Origin: Leptomonas pyrrhocoris
Lineage: Eukaryota; Euglenozoa; Kinetoplastea; Trypanosomatida; Trypanosomatidae
Assembly (NCBI RefSeq): GCF_001293395.1
Contig: NW_015438370.1
Span: 372,001-436,000, forward strand
Length of the DNA stretch: 64,000 bases
Reading direction: 5' to 3'
Under the pieces are notes generated by a model. The model was given only the letters and a program-made list of their open reading frames with translations, was not told the DNA's origin and searched no databases. A program made the position numbers and the translations under genes. This document shows positions 23,001-31,709 of the stretch, piece by piece. Within the stretch, counting starts at the first letter, position 1. Every line of letters begins with the position of its first letter.

Positions 23001-23744
23001 CAGCAACGGGACTCCACGCAGGCGCTGCGCCGACTGTCCTCCGCCGTACCGCTGCGAACACGCGTGAGCGGGACGGGTGGCCCCCGCACGAGCCAACGAC
23101 GCCCAAGCGACGCGAAAGCCACGGAGGCGTTTGCGCGCTCCAAGACGCAGTACCATCCCCAGCCCGCGCACGGTCGGCTGGCCCGTAGAGGCTCCGACTT
23201 GGCGTGTCGCGACAGCGTTGGCAGCGGGGCGGCCTCGCCGAGCGTGCGCGGGTCGTTGCAGCACTCTACGAATCTGTCCGGGTTTTGCTTCCCGTCGTCT
23301 GGCCGCCGGCAACAGGGGTCGGGGTCCGACTCGCGGACAAGCCAGCGGCGGTCCAGCATGCTGCACAACTCCCTCACGAAGCCGCCCGCTGCGGCACCCT
23401 TCTACAGCCCCGCTGTCCTCCGGTCGTTGCGGGAGCGGAGCACGAGTGACGCAAACCGCGCAAGTTCCGCGGCCGCTGGCGGCGGCAAGCTGATGGGGAG
23501 CAAGAAGAAGGCGGCGAGCCCGACTGCGACTGGGGCATCGAAGCCGTTCAGCCGTACGAGCAGCGATGTGCCGAGTAAGAAGAAGGTCGGCGGGAACTCG
23601 GCGGCCTTTCAGAAGACGCAGAGCGCACCGCGAGTGAGTGGCGTCGTGAAGGGACGGCTGTCTTCGGAGAACGTGCCTGGCGCGTCCTCGGGTGCGCCTC
23701 AGGTGCCGCGGCTCAACTTCACGGGAGTGGCGGGCAACGCGTGA
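17085..23744 (+). CDS. Large kinesin motor protein with long coiled coil and repeat-bearing tail (2,219 aa)
   Basis: Microtubule motor ATPase. The start is the ATG at 17085 (MTHNNTASHG), just before the first motor strand (HIFVCVRVRD). Motor motifs are complete: P-loop GQTGSGKT at about residue 222, switch I NARSSRSH at about 347, switch II DLAGSER at about 385, and the end of the motor (LTYAKDVRKIRNRP) at about 480. The P-loop is unusually far from the N-terminus because a Gly/Ser-rich stretch of roughly 100 or more residues is inserted between the first strand and the nucleotide site. Residues about 735-815 (RYYVHFVPP, IDVQVNGKSIG, ELHHGDVVCA) resemble an FHA-type fold, as in kinesin-3, but this is tentative. 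Coiled coils span about 1124-1260 and 1330-1492. A probably ordered helical block lies at 1502-1675. The tail from about 1750 is disordered and carries a recurring [FY]-x-[RK]-x-x-[ST] motif. Subfamily and cargo are unknown. Confidence 0.9.
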   Translation: MTHNNTASHGAEEYPDDGHIFVCVRVRDVPHNTACLTNSSSNVNSGTRTSTVVRKSMVRDAQKICVSVVENVVVMHDPKALDDAATVAKDGNNVVQLLTDRANRMNAVGRPSRKTNGGGAAAGSAMTRTNSRRTSTLGGGGGGRAYGPGNSLVPTGTANYYECDRCIASMEQPQLLQMPLIRTSDFLQPPPYGTQEDVYRHTAMHAVKAAVEGINSCVFAYGQTGSGKTYTLFGDTTNIRRDPGVVPRAVDDLFRQLEAVKESYRGNEETDYSYNVQLSFFEIYQNEVYCLFSRQGPLHVQFLRDPAGKKETMTINDLQQQTVASADKAYPLIEMGLRRRQTAETGMNARSSRSHAILQIRVAQYRTNRDTRETVEHQATINLVDLAGSERQKTANTDGKSRDEGIHINQSLATLARVINDIAGGAKFVNYRDSLLTMVLKDNLGGNSKTFMIANISPISFSFSESCATLTYAKDVRKIRNRPMVNKTFQTRTNLLEQNSRLKQENEKLKEQMEAWVRNLQGGGAADVNWAQVPMFRTIQQRIASAATMGNGGSSPPPQDQQHPQGRAMMPFSVSQLAAGGNDAFLSATSAGLTAPLLISSHRRYTSVAGIGGSCVEGGVVRVSALVKETMQFPLRCVLDPAGGGGVGGTKIVEVKDSEKEPASPNGEDERHTTILMETDNDDDGDDGEEHAGGHGKRRASASPDAVPTDFPHDGAAAAAVAPSNMADLGVLQLDRVALRSCEQRYYVHFVPPTTEDGIARLIDVQVNGKSIGAKNRRELHHGDVVCAYLEDSKDTAVGLRAQSLVSFHYVDLNSLARNMNGAALGSATTLGQIAVSVDIPEDLENLTLEGIKQLQRDNAKLLDMVRQQAETIDFQCARASVSQASRANLIEGISSIGSPESVSPDPRSVEPSPSAVMPLEQRTAVAVAEAFRRLSEPHGLRGGSVMPADIAADELLRRAAAQSASQQRLDSAVKENEKLHRTVVSRNATLDALAKRLAELEAGGDDYQRDVCSSSSRSSSSSAADAASHRTTSSSPSSVSLSPSADYDDKVATVVCPHDKEEVGVSMTRVSSPSATRDASESPQKHKKKQKAVRVLADDDEDDEDEEEPIGDGKRRVVYDNTEGARERYAAVVREREQFDHIVELEEVIRDLRERLAELESRLRFAKDETLEQQMFHEQAEAERMALLEELDDARRENNELRGDNASLEAFLAKDEQALADAARLTEEEVHRQTSLLVDRITALKALARMWKQRTMKYIAMCYGAGDGSDAMSAAAHLDAIPWDDLRAAETVAIAKKRLGGTSSGSSSPVHHGARSSGGGGGVCTAEMAQTIEDFEKDTAEENLRALEYALLDFEQENQRLQDEIRRIQAELQRFKDLIDRLRSEKTDMERQLADATDATDEERRRMQRLLDDTNRQLDEAEGNWKETQGRLDEAVALCDNNKRKAAKNNELLFAQQKRTIEGQEAQIARLRSDVASKDEELRNLTQYMEDHDALGGDGVAKSYELRSRIEEMVADTADDFDAPTGYSVFPAGYEFSDEMVALIRICLRILLDRLKMELYVLNSQSVHKFSLLIHAVKARTEAHFHTFMHQLRDAVSQMTGRVVRPGGKWGLSEADVLANLVDHRRRQVGDALNGLLIWYDHWDSAPKMEHVAYMELIRNADRILQMARLVRRESLLNTNATSTSLMPVPGKNISSEMSLVAEGPKRKDRSVKDSCKILSRMNSSTRQSNLARAVTQFSATPSRATIAAREDANLGGVESTPFSRSATATALVLSQSMIPFSRSATATRGSVQPPSQQQQQHANASTLSHQTGGVSPAHGENGPTFTRCLSGLPRPSATATPSSFAAVSTPMRPTKSNAGEATVTSHAIAAGAPSPAAAAARANYTRMASAGVLPVSEADVAYVATTDVAEAVSINSYNFSRRMSATPAEMAERGEPAASAARQPNHPFSRCHTSIPQSQRPPQQHQPQQRQQRDSTQALRRLSSAVPLRTRVSGTGGPRTSQRRPSDAKATEAFARSKTQYHPQPAHGRLARRGSDLACRDSVGSGAASPSVRGSLQHSTNLSGFCFPSSGRRQQGSGSDSRTSQRRSSMLHNSLTKPPAAAPFYSPAVLRSLRERSTSDANRASSAAAGGGKLMGSKKKAASPTATGASKPFSRTSSDVPSKKKVGGNSAAFQKTQSAPRVSGVVKGRLSSENVPGASSGAPQVPRLNFTGVAGNA

Positions 23745-25869
23745 GGGACGTGAACATTTTTGCACCTTCTTGCTCTACTCCCTCTTGAAGCCGAGTTGCC
23801 TCCTCTCCTTTCATTAGATAAATGCACCCGTGATCTGTCTCTCTCCCCTTTTTATTTCTCTTTTTCAGTTGTAGGTGTGCGGGATTGTTGACTGAAGTAC
23901 TCGTTCTTTCTTATGTTTGTCTGCTTCGTAGTAACGGAGGGGAAATTGCCCTGTGTGTAGCGTCGTTCTCGCTCTTTCTCTCTCTTCGTGGAAGCTTGTA
24001 TGGTATGAGGGGCGCTTAGTCGGTTTCTCCAACGCTTCACTTTCTTATACGTATAGATGTACTCTTTGTGTTCCAGACCGATGTGCGGAGGCTGCCCTCC
24101 TTCCTTCTCTTTTACCTTCTCCCTTCCTCGTCCTCTTTCTGTGTTCTCCGTGAACTCCGCATTAAACGGTCCGCTCAAGAAGGCACGAGCGGCCAAAGCA
24201 GATTCACACAGACGCACAGAGCCAAAATCAAATAGCGTTCTTTTTTTGTTTTGTTTTCCCTCCTTCCTCTGTTTCTTATATATATTATTCCTATTTCCCC
24301 TCGACTAGAATTCTTTTTTCCCCTTTCTTTTCGTCTTCTCTTCTCTTCGTCTTCGTCTTTGGTGAGGGTAGCGTTATTGAATGTTCACTGTACGTGCGGC
24401 ACCGACGTTGGTGTTGTTGTTGTGGCGCACTGAGGCGGTGATTCTTTCTCTCGTGTACACTTAGAGCTGTATTTCGCCGTATTTAGATGGTTTCTCGTTT
24501 TCGAATTTTGATATTTGCTTTACTGGTTTTCTTTTATTTCCTCTCTTTGTCTACATACATATATACATACGAAGAAGAATGCAGCAGCGTCACATGCTCT
24601 ATAGAGCCTCTGTGCAGGTTTAGCTGTGGCCACGGGGTGCCACTCCTTCTTGTTTTTTCCCCCTTTTCTCTTCGCTTCTCCCCATTCCGACTTGACCTCG
24701 TGTGTTTTCTTTTCGCCTCTTCCGCGCGCAATATCTTTCTTCGTCTTAGCGTGTAGTGCTGGTCACACTAGCGTTGTAAGCTGATACTGCGAGAATCAGG
24801 TCAAGTTTGGTGGGAAGCGCTTGTTTTATTTGTTTTTCTCTTCCTGCGAACTGATGATGCGAGCAGCACGCCGTCACATACGGCTCTCTTTCCTTTTTTT
24901 CCTCGCTGCCCCCCGCCCTCCCCCCCCCTCCAACGTTCGTTCGCAGCTTTTTCTGGTTTCTTCTTGTATTACGTTGCGATCGTCTTTAGTCTGCGTGCTG
25001 GCGTGCCCACAAGTCCACACACACACACACACACACACGTACACAGCGGACGACGCATCCACTATCCTCTCACTCTTTTCTTTCCTTGACGGTGTGTGCT
25101 TGGCCCTTTTTCCATGCGTGTTTCTCCCCCTTCCTCCTTCAGCACCTGTTATTTTCTTGTTCTTCCGTTTTCGCTTTGCTTTCCATTACGATGTTGTCGC
25201 CTTCACGGCTTGTACTTCCTTTTCTTTTCTCTAAAGAGCTAACAAAAAATGTTTGTGTGTGTGCGCGTGTACGGTGGTTTTGTACCTCTGCCCGAAGGAG
25301 CAACAACGGAGGAGAAATACAGCCAGAAAGGTTGCAGAAGGCGGCACGTCTGCTCCTTTGGATCATGGATGAACAGTCGTTGCCGCAGGTGGGCAACGGG
25401 AGAGCGCGCGAAAGGCACGCTACGTTGGCCACAAGCGGTAAACGCAACGGGACTGCAGAGGAGGGGTGGGTGGGGGTTGAAGCGACACGAAAAAAGAGCG
25501 CTCTCTACCCCCCCCCCCCTTTCCTTTTCCTGTGCTCTACCGAGAGAGCTTCAACATTGCTGCGGATGCACCCATGTACATACGTGGACGTCCTCATCGC
25601 ACTTCGAAGGGGAGAGCGAGCGCACGCCCTTTCCTTCGAATACGATTTATACCAACTAGAAACGCTAATCCAGCACAGCCGGCCCCACTCTTTTCATTGC
25701 TGGTTCGTTACATGCGCCGTTGACATTTTCGATACATTCTCTCCCCCCTTCTGCCCTCTTCTTCCTTCCTTTTTTTTCCTTTTCACCGTGCATCTCGGTC
25801 CCCTCCACATCCCCACAGCTGCATCGTATCACGACTCCGCCTCTTTTTCCAGGCTACCACAAGAGAAAG
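23745..25869. other. Long intergenic region (2.1 kb), no gene seen
   Basis: The DNA is T/C-rich throughout. It contains a CA repeat at about 25015-25038, C runs at about 24922-24929 and 25508-25519, and a strong C/T tract at about 25739-25795. The open frames here encode Phe/Leu/Ser-rich peptides from pyrimidine tracts and are not credible genes. It presumably contains the kinesin 3' UTR and the RPL9 5' region. Confidence 0.55.
25851..25852 (+). promoter_or_regulatory. Likely spliced-leader acceptor AG for RPL9
   Basis: The AG follows ctctttttcc directly and leaves a 17-base 5' UTR before the ATG at 25870. An alternative AG is at about 25817. Short 5' UTRs are usual for trypanosomatid ribosomal protein genes. 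Confidence 0.5.
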
Positions 25870-26442
25870 ATGGTCAAGGTCAAGAGTCACTCCACCCTGC
25901 ACATCCCGGAGGGCGTCACCGTGGAGGTGAAGGGCCGCAAGGTCACCGTCACCGGCAAGCGCGGCACCCTCACGAAGGACCTGACGCACCTGCAGCTGGA
26001 CTTCCGTGTCGACAAGAAGAACCGCACCCTCACGGCGATCCGCTGGTTCGGCTCTAAGATCCCGATCGCGTGCCTGAACACCGCCAAGGCGCACATCAGC
26101 AACATGATCACCGGCGTGACGCGCGGCTACCGCTTCAAGGTCCGCTGCGCCTACGCGCACTTCCCCATCAACGTCTCCGTCGATGGCCAGAACATCGAGG
26201 TCCGCAACTTCCTCGGTGAGAAGCGCGTGCGCCGCCAGCTGGTGCCGAGCAGCGTGTCGGTGTCCCAGACCGACCCGGCCCAGGTCAAGGATGAGATCAT
26301 CTTCGACGGCAACGACATCGAGCAGGTGTCCCGCGAGGCCGCCCTGCTGCATCAGATGTGCCTGGTCAAGAACAAGGATATCCGTAAGTTCCTGGACGGT
26401 ATCTACGTGCAGACCAAGACGAACATCGTGGTCGAGGAATAA
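25870..26442 (+). CDS. RPL9: 60S ribosomal protein L9 (uL6)
   Basis: A 190-residue protein, the normal length for eukaryotic L9. It starts MVKVKSHSTLHIPEGV and contains the family stretches VKGRKVTVTGKRGTLTKD, ACLNTAKAHISNMITGV, YRFKVRCAYAHFPIN, and IEVRNFLGEKRVRR, then ends in KDIRKFLDGIYVQ and an acidic tail. uL6 sits near the sarcin-ricin loop and the GTPase-associated centre of the large subunit. The open frame extends upstream of 25870, but that part is translated pyrimidine tract, and the ATG at 25870 gives the conserved N-terminus. Codon use is extremely biased towards C/G-ending codons, as expected for a highly expressed gene. The two S23 genes follow on the same strand. Confidence 0.97.
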   Translation: MVKVKSHSTLHIPEGVTVEVKGRKVTVTGKRGTLTKDLTHLQLDFRVDKKNRTLTAIRWFGSKIPIACLNTAKAHISNMITGVTRGYRFKVRCAYAHFPINVSVDGQNIEVRNFLGEKRVRRQLVPSSVSVSQTDPAQVKDEIIFDGNDIEQVSREAALLHQMCLVKNKDIRKFLDGIYVQTKTNIVVEE

Positions 26443-27431
26443 GCGCGTGCGAGGGTCGGACGGAAAGATCGAAAAGACAGAAGAGAGAGGGGGAAGGGAG
26501 CGATGAAATCGGAGAAGGCGGGCGACGAAGCAGACCTTTTTTCCCTCTGTTTTCTCACTCTGCGGCATCCGCATTTCCGCGCATTTCTTCTTCTTCTTTT
26601 TTTCTCCTTTGGAGGTTTTTGGTACGTGTGCGTGCTTCTCGTAGTTCATTTATTTCTTCTCATTTTTCTTGTTTGCGCGTGTGTGTGTGTCTTCAACCTG
26701 CCCGCGTATGTGCGTGCGTGCTCGACGTCCTCGTGATTACCCGGCTTTTCTTTGTAGGTTGCTTTCAACGGTTCGCTTTGTTTCCCTTTCCCGACTTCGT
26801 ACACGTTTCTGTAGCAAGGAGGTGTTGAGGAGGAAGGAAGGCGGAAAAGGGTGACGGGAGGGGGGAGGGGAAGGCAGTCGGCGACACAACGGACGACGCC
26901 GGTGCGTGCGAGGTACACACATGCAGCGCAAACAAAGCAAACAAATCAAACAACAACAAAAATGCAGTAAGGAACGGAGGAGTCCGCCAAAGGAGATTTT
27001 ATTCTACGCCTGCACGGTGGGATTCGATTTTTGCCGTGTGCAGCGCTTGTCATGGCACCGTCGTTCGTTGCCGCTGTGGCCGACGATGTCTGTGTCTGTG
27101 TGTTCGCGGCGACGTCGGAAGTCATGCACGGCGAAAACGGCGGTGCAGACGTACCCGCAAGCCGGTTTGCGGAGAGAACAGCCTTTTTTTCTTCCTTAGA
27201 GGAAGAGAAGGGAAGGAGATGGGGAGTTGTCTTTGTAAAAGGCGACGAAAACAAATGCACACGTGTGCGTATGAGTGTTTAAGGGAACGTCTATGGGTGC
27301 TGCTCCACCACCGCGCTTTGCAACTATGGTGGCCTCTCTCTCTCTCTTCCTTTCTTTTTTTCTTACTCGCTTTACATGGACAAACCCAAACATCTGTTTC
27401 TGCATTATTTCAGTAGAAGAGTCGCATCACC
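26443..27431. other. Intergenic region between RPL9 and RPS23, no gene seen
   Basis: About 1 kb. It contains T/C-rich stretches, a G-rich segment near 26849-26872, an A/C-rich segment at about 26924-26961 and a pyrimidine tract at about 27330-27365. No supported coding frame. Confidence 0.6.
27412..27413 (+). promoter_or_regulatory. Likely spliced-leader acceptor AG for RPS23 copy 1
   Basis: The AG ends tgcattatttcag and lies 18 bases before the ATG at 27432. Inference from pattern. Confidence 0.45.
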
Positions 27432-27863
27432 ATGACGAACGCCAACGGACAGAACGCCGCCCGTAAGCTTGTGCGCCTGCGCCGCAAGAACCGCTGGGCG
27501 GACAAGGGGTGGAAGCGCGCGCACACCTTCGCGGCCAAGAAGGCGAACCCCTTCGGCGGCTCGTCGCACGCCAAGGGAATCGTGCTGGAGAAGATCGGCG
27601 TCGGTGCCAAGCAGCCTAACTCCGCTATCCGTAAGTGTGTGCGCGTGCAGCTGATCAAGAACGACAAGAAGATCATCGCCTTCGTGCCGAACGATGGTTG
27701 CCTCCACTTCATCGAGGAGAACGACGAGGTGCTGGTGTCCGGTTTCGGCCGTTCTGGCCACGCCGTCGGTGATATCCCCGGAGTTCGTTTCAAGATCGTG
27801 AAGGTGTCCAGCGTCGGCCTGTACGCGCTGTACCGCCAGAAGAAGGAGAAGCCGCGCAGCTAA
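27432..27863 (+). CDS. RPS23: 40S ribosomal protein S23 (uS12), copy 1
   Basis: A 143-residue protein, the standard length for eukaryotic S23. It starts [20 protein letters not shown]. The decoding-centre loop [15 protein letters not shown], with the Pro that is hydroxylated in other eukaryotes, is present, and it ends [13 protein letters not shown]. uS12 lies at the decoding centre and monitors codon-anticodon pairing. The coding sequence is identical, as far as I can read it, to the second copy at 28634-29065, while the flanking DNA differs completely. That is the usual sign of gene conversion or strong selection on a tandem ribosomal gene pair. Codon use is strongly biased. Confidence 0.97.
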   Translation: MTNANGQNAARKLVRLRRKNRWADKGWKRAHTFAAKKANPFGGSSHAKGIVLEKIGVGAKQPNSAIRKCVRVQLIKNDKKIIAFVPNDGCLHFIEENDEVLVSGFGRSGHAVGDIPGVRFKIVKVSSVGLYALYRQKKEKPRS

Positions 27864-28633
27864 ATTCCACACACGCGCTCTCTCTTTTCGCCGTCTCTTA
27901 CGCATTCGCTGTGCGCGGAAGTGCAGGAGCGTGCCTCGATCTACTTTACAGCGAGACGTGAGTGGGTGTGGTTGCTGCGTCGCGCCCGTTGCTCGTACTC
28001 CCCCGGTGTAGGGGCCGGCGCACACGCGCGCTGATGCACACACATGCTCCTCCTGCTGTTGAGGAGGGCCTTTCCACTGTCGCTCTGATGCTTCACTTTT
28101 ATTTCTTTTTTTATTTACTGTTTTTCTCGTTGATAATCTTATACAGCAAAAGACTGCCCGAATGGAGGACGATCCCTTCAATCCAAACCGGCGGGATAGA
28201 GCGAACCGCTTTCCCTCGCAAAGGGCGAAGGACACGACTGCCACTCATTGCGGTGGGCTTTCCAAGCGTCAGCGGCTGATCGGAATGAAAGCACACAAGC
28301 CAAAGAAAAAAATGACGACGCCCTTTTGGGTAGGTGTGCGTATGCGTTCTCTGTCGAGAGTTCAAGAGAAAAGCAAACGAACCAAAGACAGGCGCGGGAA
28401 CGCCAAGTGCGTAGTTTTTTGATCGCGCCACCTTACACCTCTTTGGCTTTTTTTTTTCCTTGCTCCGCGCGTGCAATTCCTCTTCTGCTTTTTTTTTCCT
28501 TCCTCCTCCGCCTCCTTCTTCTCCTCCTCCTCCTTTCTACTGCAACTGCACTATCCCTCATTCCGCGTTGATCGATTTCTATTTCTGCATATTTTACTTC
28601 TTCTTATCAAGTCAGTGTCAGTCGTGCATCACC
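27864..28633. other. Spacer between the two RPS23 genes
   Basis: About 770 bases, unlike the sequence flanking copy 1, so each copy has its own UTRs. It contains a C/T-rich tract at about 28484-28540 before the second gene. No gene seen. Confidence 0.65.
28610..28611 (+). promoter_or_regulatory. Likely spliced-leader acceptor AG for RPS23 copy 2
   Basis: This is the first AG after the T/C-rich run ending at about 28606, 22 bases before the ATG; two further AGs follow within 12 bases. Inference. Confidence 0.4.
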
Positions 28634-29065
28634 ATGACGAACGCCAACGGACAGAACGCCGCCCGTAAGCTTGTGCGCCTGCGCCGCAAGAACCGCTGGG
28701 CGGACAAGGGGTGGAAGCGCGCGCACACCTTCGCGGCCAAGAAGGCGAACCCCTTCGGCGGCTCGTCGCACGCCAAGGGAATCGTGCTGGAGAAGATCGG
28801 CGTCGGTGCCAAGCAGCCTAACTCCGCTATCCGTAAGTGTGTGCGCGTGCAGCTGATCAAGAACGACAAGAAGATCATCGCCTTCGTGCCGAACGATGGT
28901 TGCCTCCACTTCATCGAGGAGAACGACGAGGTGCTGGTGTCCGGTTTCGGCCGTTCTGGCCACGCCGTCGGTGATATCCCCGGAGTTCGTTTCAAGATCG
29001 TGAAGGTGTCCAGCGTCGGCCTGTACGCGCTGTACCGCCAGAAGAAGGAGAAGCCGCGCAGCTAA
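28634..29065 (+). CDS. RPS23: 40S ribosomal protein S23 (uS12), copy 2
   Basis: It encodes the same 143-residue protein as the copy 1.2 kb upstream, and the DNA appears identical from about 11 bases before the ATG to the stop codon. The open frame continues upstream of 28634, but that part is translated pyrimidine tract. The ATG at 28634 gives the known N-terminus. Because the UTRs differ, the two copies could be regulated differently after transcription although the protein is the same. It lies in the same cluster as RPL9. Confidence 0.97.
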   Translation: MTNANGQNAARKLVRLRRKNRWADKGWKRAHTFAAKKANPFGGSSHAKGIVLEKIGVGAKQPNSAIRKCVRVQLIKNDKKIIAFVPNDGCLHFIEENDEVLVSGFGRSGHAVGDIPGVRFKIVKVSSVGLYALYRQKKEKPRS

Positions 29066-30742
29066 GTTTGTGTTGCGTGTGCGGTGTTTCTGTTTTCTCT
29101 TCCTTCTGCTGTTTTCGCGTGTGCTTCATCCGGCCTCGTCGGTCCTTCTGCGCGCGTTTCTTCCTCGCGAATTGGAACGTGGAGGTTCCAAACAAAAGAA
29201 ACGAGGGAAGAAAAAAAAAGCGGAGGAGGGCTTTTCCGCAGGTGGAAGAGGGAGCGCGCCGGAATCGCGTGAGCTGGGCGTCATTTGCTGACGCACTGAT
29301 GTCGTAACTGTTTTTTCTTTCCATTTTACATCATTTCATCCAAAAAAAGCAACCACAACAAACAAAAACAACAACGTAGGAAGAGGTGAAGCCGTGCTCA
29401 CTGCGCGGCACGGTGCTCGACTCTTGCAGTGTTCGACGAACACCCCCTCGGAAGAGAAAAGAAAAAAAAAAGAGAGGCGTAAGCGGCAGTGTTGCCTCAG
29501 CATCTCGTTTTCTTGAACTGCGGACACTCTGGTGGTATTCGGGATGCGCGTTTCCAGTGCAAATAGTGGTTGACCTCCAGCACTGTTTCATGGTTGTCTG
29601 AGCAGCGGTTTTTGCGTATCGCGCCTTCCCTGCTCCTTTTCCTTCTTATCGAGCACCTCTCTCACTCCCTCCCTTTTGTATGTTTTTCTTCTCGTCCTCC
29701 GCGCGCACTTCTGCGCCGACCAGGATCGCAGTGTGGCGTCGTTGTCTCTCTCGCCCTCACACACACACACACACACACAGGTGCCTCTCTACTCTGTTCT
29801 ACACGGCTCACATCTTCTAACACCTCTGTGCATTTAAAAAAAAGAAAGGGGGGTTTTCAGAAACGACGAACACGCCTTCTTTTCGAGTTCGTTTTCATCT
29901 TCGCCTTCTTGTTTTCTGCTTTTGCGATTATTCTTGCTCCTCTCCTTCTTTTTGTTGTTGGGGGAGAGTTTTTTTTTTCCTTCTTCTCTGCTTTCGTACC
30001 CCGAAGGGAAACTCGAAGGGCTACCGTGAAGTAGAGTTTCGCGGAAAGGCTGACGGCCACTTCTTCTTCTTCCTTTTCTCGTTCTTCACCGTTCTGGTGA
30101 GGTGGGGACGCACAGCGAAAGAAGTAAGCCGCTACAGCAACAACTTCCAGTTATAGGGAGGCTATTAAGAAAGGTCTTGTCTCAGCTTAGTCGTGGTCTG
30201 CCTCTGTCGAGTCGCACCCAACTTACCTCGAGCACAGAAAAACCAGGTACACCCGCGCACGTATATAAATCATCTTGTTACCTTGTCGAATCCTTTCCCT
30301 TCTGCTGTTCTTTTGTCGTTGTTCCTCCTCCCCCCCCTTCCTTCCTTTATTACTATTATTATTTCAGATTGTTCAGACAACACTTACGCTGCTGCATCTT
30401 CGCTTCTCCTCTGCGGCGCAACTACCGTTGACATCCATTAGCTTTTTTTTCTTCTTCCCTCTTCGTTTCGCATTTAATTTAGAGTCGAGGGACTCAGCAG
30501 TTGCCACGAGAAGCGGTGGGTAGACGAAGAAAGCCGAGCCGAAGAAGTAGATAAAATAAAGAGAAGCACTTCAGCAGCGTAAACCAACAAAACAGCGTTG
30601 TCGTTGCAGCTCAGACGCCGAATAATATATCGCTTTCTGACAGGAGGAGAATCCAGCTGACGTACCACTAATAAGGAGAGAATAGAAAGATACATAATAA
30701 CATAACGTAGGAGCGCAGTTTTTTCTAATCGCAACCGTAGCA
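29066..30742. other. Intergenic region, about 1.7 kb, no gene seen
   Basis: It contains a CA repeat at 29758-29779, an A run at about 29837-29844, and a strong C/T tract (about 30320-30350) followed by an AG at 30366-30367. The CRK1 5' UTR would then be long, about 375 bases. No supported coding frame. Confidence 0.6.
30366..30367 (+). promoter_or_regulatory. Possible spliced-leader acceptor AG for CRK1
   Basis: This is the first AG after the best pyrimidine tract in the interval (C-rich at about 30328-30350), ending tatttcag. It implies a 5' UTR of about 375 bases; a weaker AG closer to the ATG cannot be excluded. Confidence 0.35.
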
Positions 30743-31648
30743 ATGGCGAGCCGTTACGAGCGTCAGGAGAAGATCGGCGAGGGTACCTACGGCGTGGTGT
30801 ACAAAGCTCGCGACACCTCCACCGCGGCCACGGTCGCCCTGAAGCGCATCCGTCTAGACTCCGAGGAGGAGGGCGTCCCTTGCACGGCAATTCGTGAGAT
30901 TTCTCTGCTGAAGGAGTTGCGGCATGAGAACATTGTGAAGCTGCTGGACGTGTGCCACAGTGAGCACCGGTTGACGATCGTGTTTGAATACTTGGACCTG
31001 GATCTGAAGAAGTACCTCGACCGCGAGAACGGCAACTTGGATGCGGCAACGATCCAGCACTTTATGCGAGATCTGCTGCGCGGTGTCGCCTTTTGCCACC
31101 AACGCAGCGTCCTGCATCGTGACTTGAAGCCGCAGAACTTGTTGATCTCACGTGAAAAGGAGCTGAAGCTCGGCGACTTCGGCCTCGGCCGCTCCTTCGC
31201 CATTCCTGTCCGGAAGTTCACGAACGAGGTGGTCACCCTGTGGTACCGCCCTCCCGATGTGCTGCTCGGTTCCATGCAGTACGGTCCGCCAGTGGACGTC
31301 TGGTCTGTCGGGTGCATCTTCTCCGAAATGGCCACGGGAACGCCGCTCTTCGCTGGCAAGAACGACGCCGACCAGCTCATGCGCATCTTCCGGTTCTTGG
31401 GCACGCCGAGCAATCAGGTCTGGCCCTCGATGAACCAGTACCCCAACTCGAACAACATGCTCTCGCAGCCGGAGTTTTTGCAGAACTTCGAGCCGGAGTG
31501 GAGCAACGTGCTCGGCACCGTTCGCGGCTACGAGAAGCTCGGGCCTGCGGGTGTAGACTTGCTGGAGAAGCTGCTGCGCTACGAGCCGTCGGAGCGCATC
31601 ACCGCCGCAGATGCGCTGAACCACCCGTACTTCAATCTTCAGTTTTAA
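30743..31648 (+). CDS. CRK1: CRK1, cdc2-related protein kinase (cyclin-dependent kinase)
   Basis: A 301-residue serine/threonine kinase with the compact CDK layout and no extensions. Visible elements are the glycine loop GEGTYGVV (12-19, with Thr15/Tyr16 at the inhibitory sites), catalytic Lys34, the cyclin-binding helix PCTAIRE (46-52, variant of PSTAIRE), HRDLKPQN (125-132), DFG at 145-147 and T-loop Thr160. The sequence [19 protein letters not shown] matches the trypanosomatid CRK1 type that drives G1/S progression with a cyclin partner. Two local differences from animal CDKs are DFGLG instead of DFGLA and WYRPPD instead of WYRAPE. The ATG at 30743 is the only sensible start. TCP-1 delta follows on the same strand; I recall the same pair in other trypanosomatids. 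Confidence 0.93.
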   Translation: MASRYERQEKIGEGTYGVVYKARDTSTAATVALKRIRLDSEEEGVPCTAIREISLLKELRHENIVKLLDVCHSEHRLTIVFEYLDLDLKKYLDRENGNLDAATIQHFMRDLLRGVAFCHQRSVLHRDLKPQNLLISREKELKLGDFGLGRSFAIPVRKFTNEVVTLWYRPPDVLLGSMQYGPPVDVWSVGCIFSEMATGTPLFAGKNDADQLMRIFRFLGTPSNQVWPSMNQYPNSNNMLSQPEFLQNFEPEWSNVLGTVRGYEKLGPAGVDLLEKLLRYEPSERITAADALNHPYFNLQF

Positions 31649-31687
31649 GACAAGCAGCGTTGAGGAGAACGAAAGAGAAAAAAGTAC

Positions 31688-31709
31688 ATATATATATATA
31701 TATATATAT
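31688..31709. repeat. TA dinucleotide microsatellite
   Basis: A perfect alternating AT run of 22 bases about 40 bases after the CRK1 stop, in its probable 3' UTR. Confidence 0.9.

Noticed and set aside
24821-25234. Hydrophobic small protein candidate in the gap before RPL9
   Set aside because: The Phe/Leu/Ser/Cys-rich peptide comes from translating pyrimidine tracts and a CA repeat; no GC3 bias.
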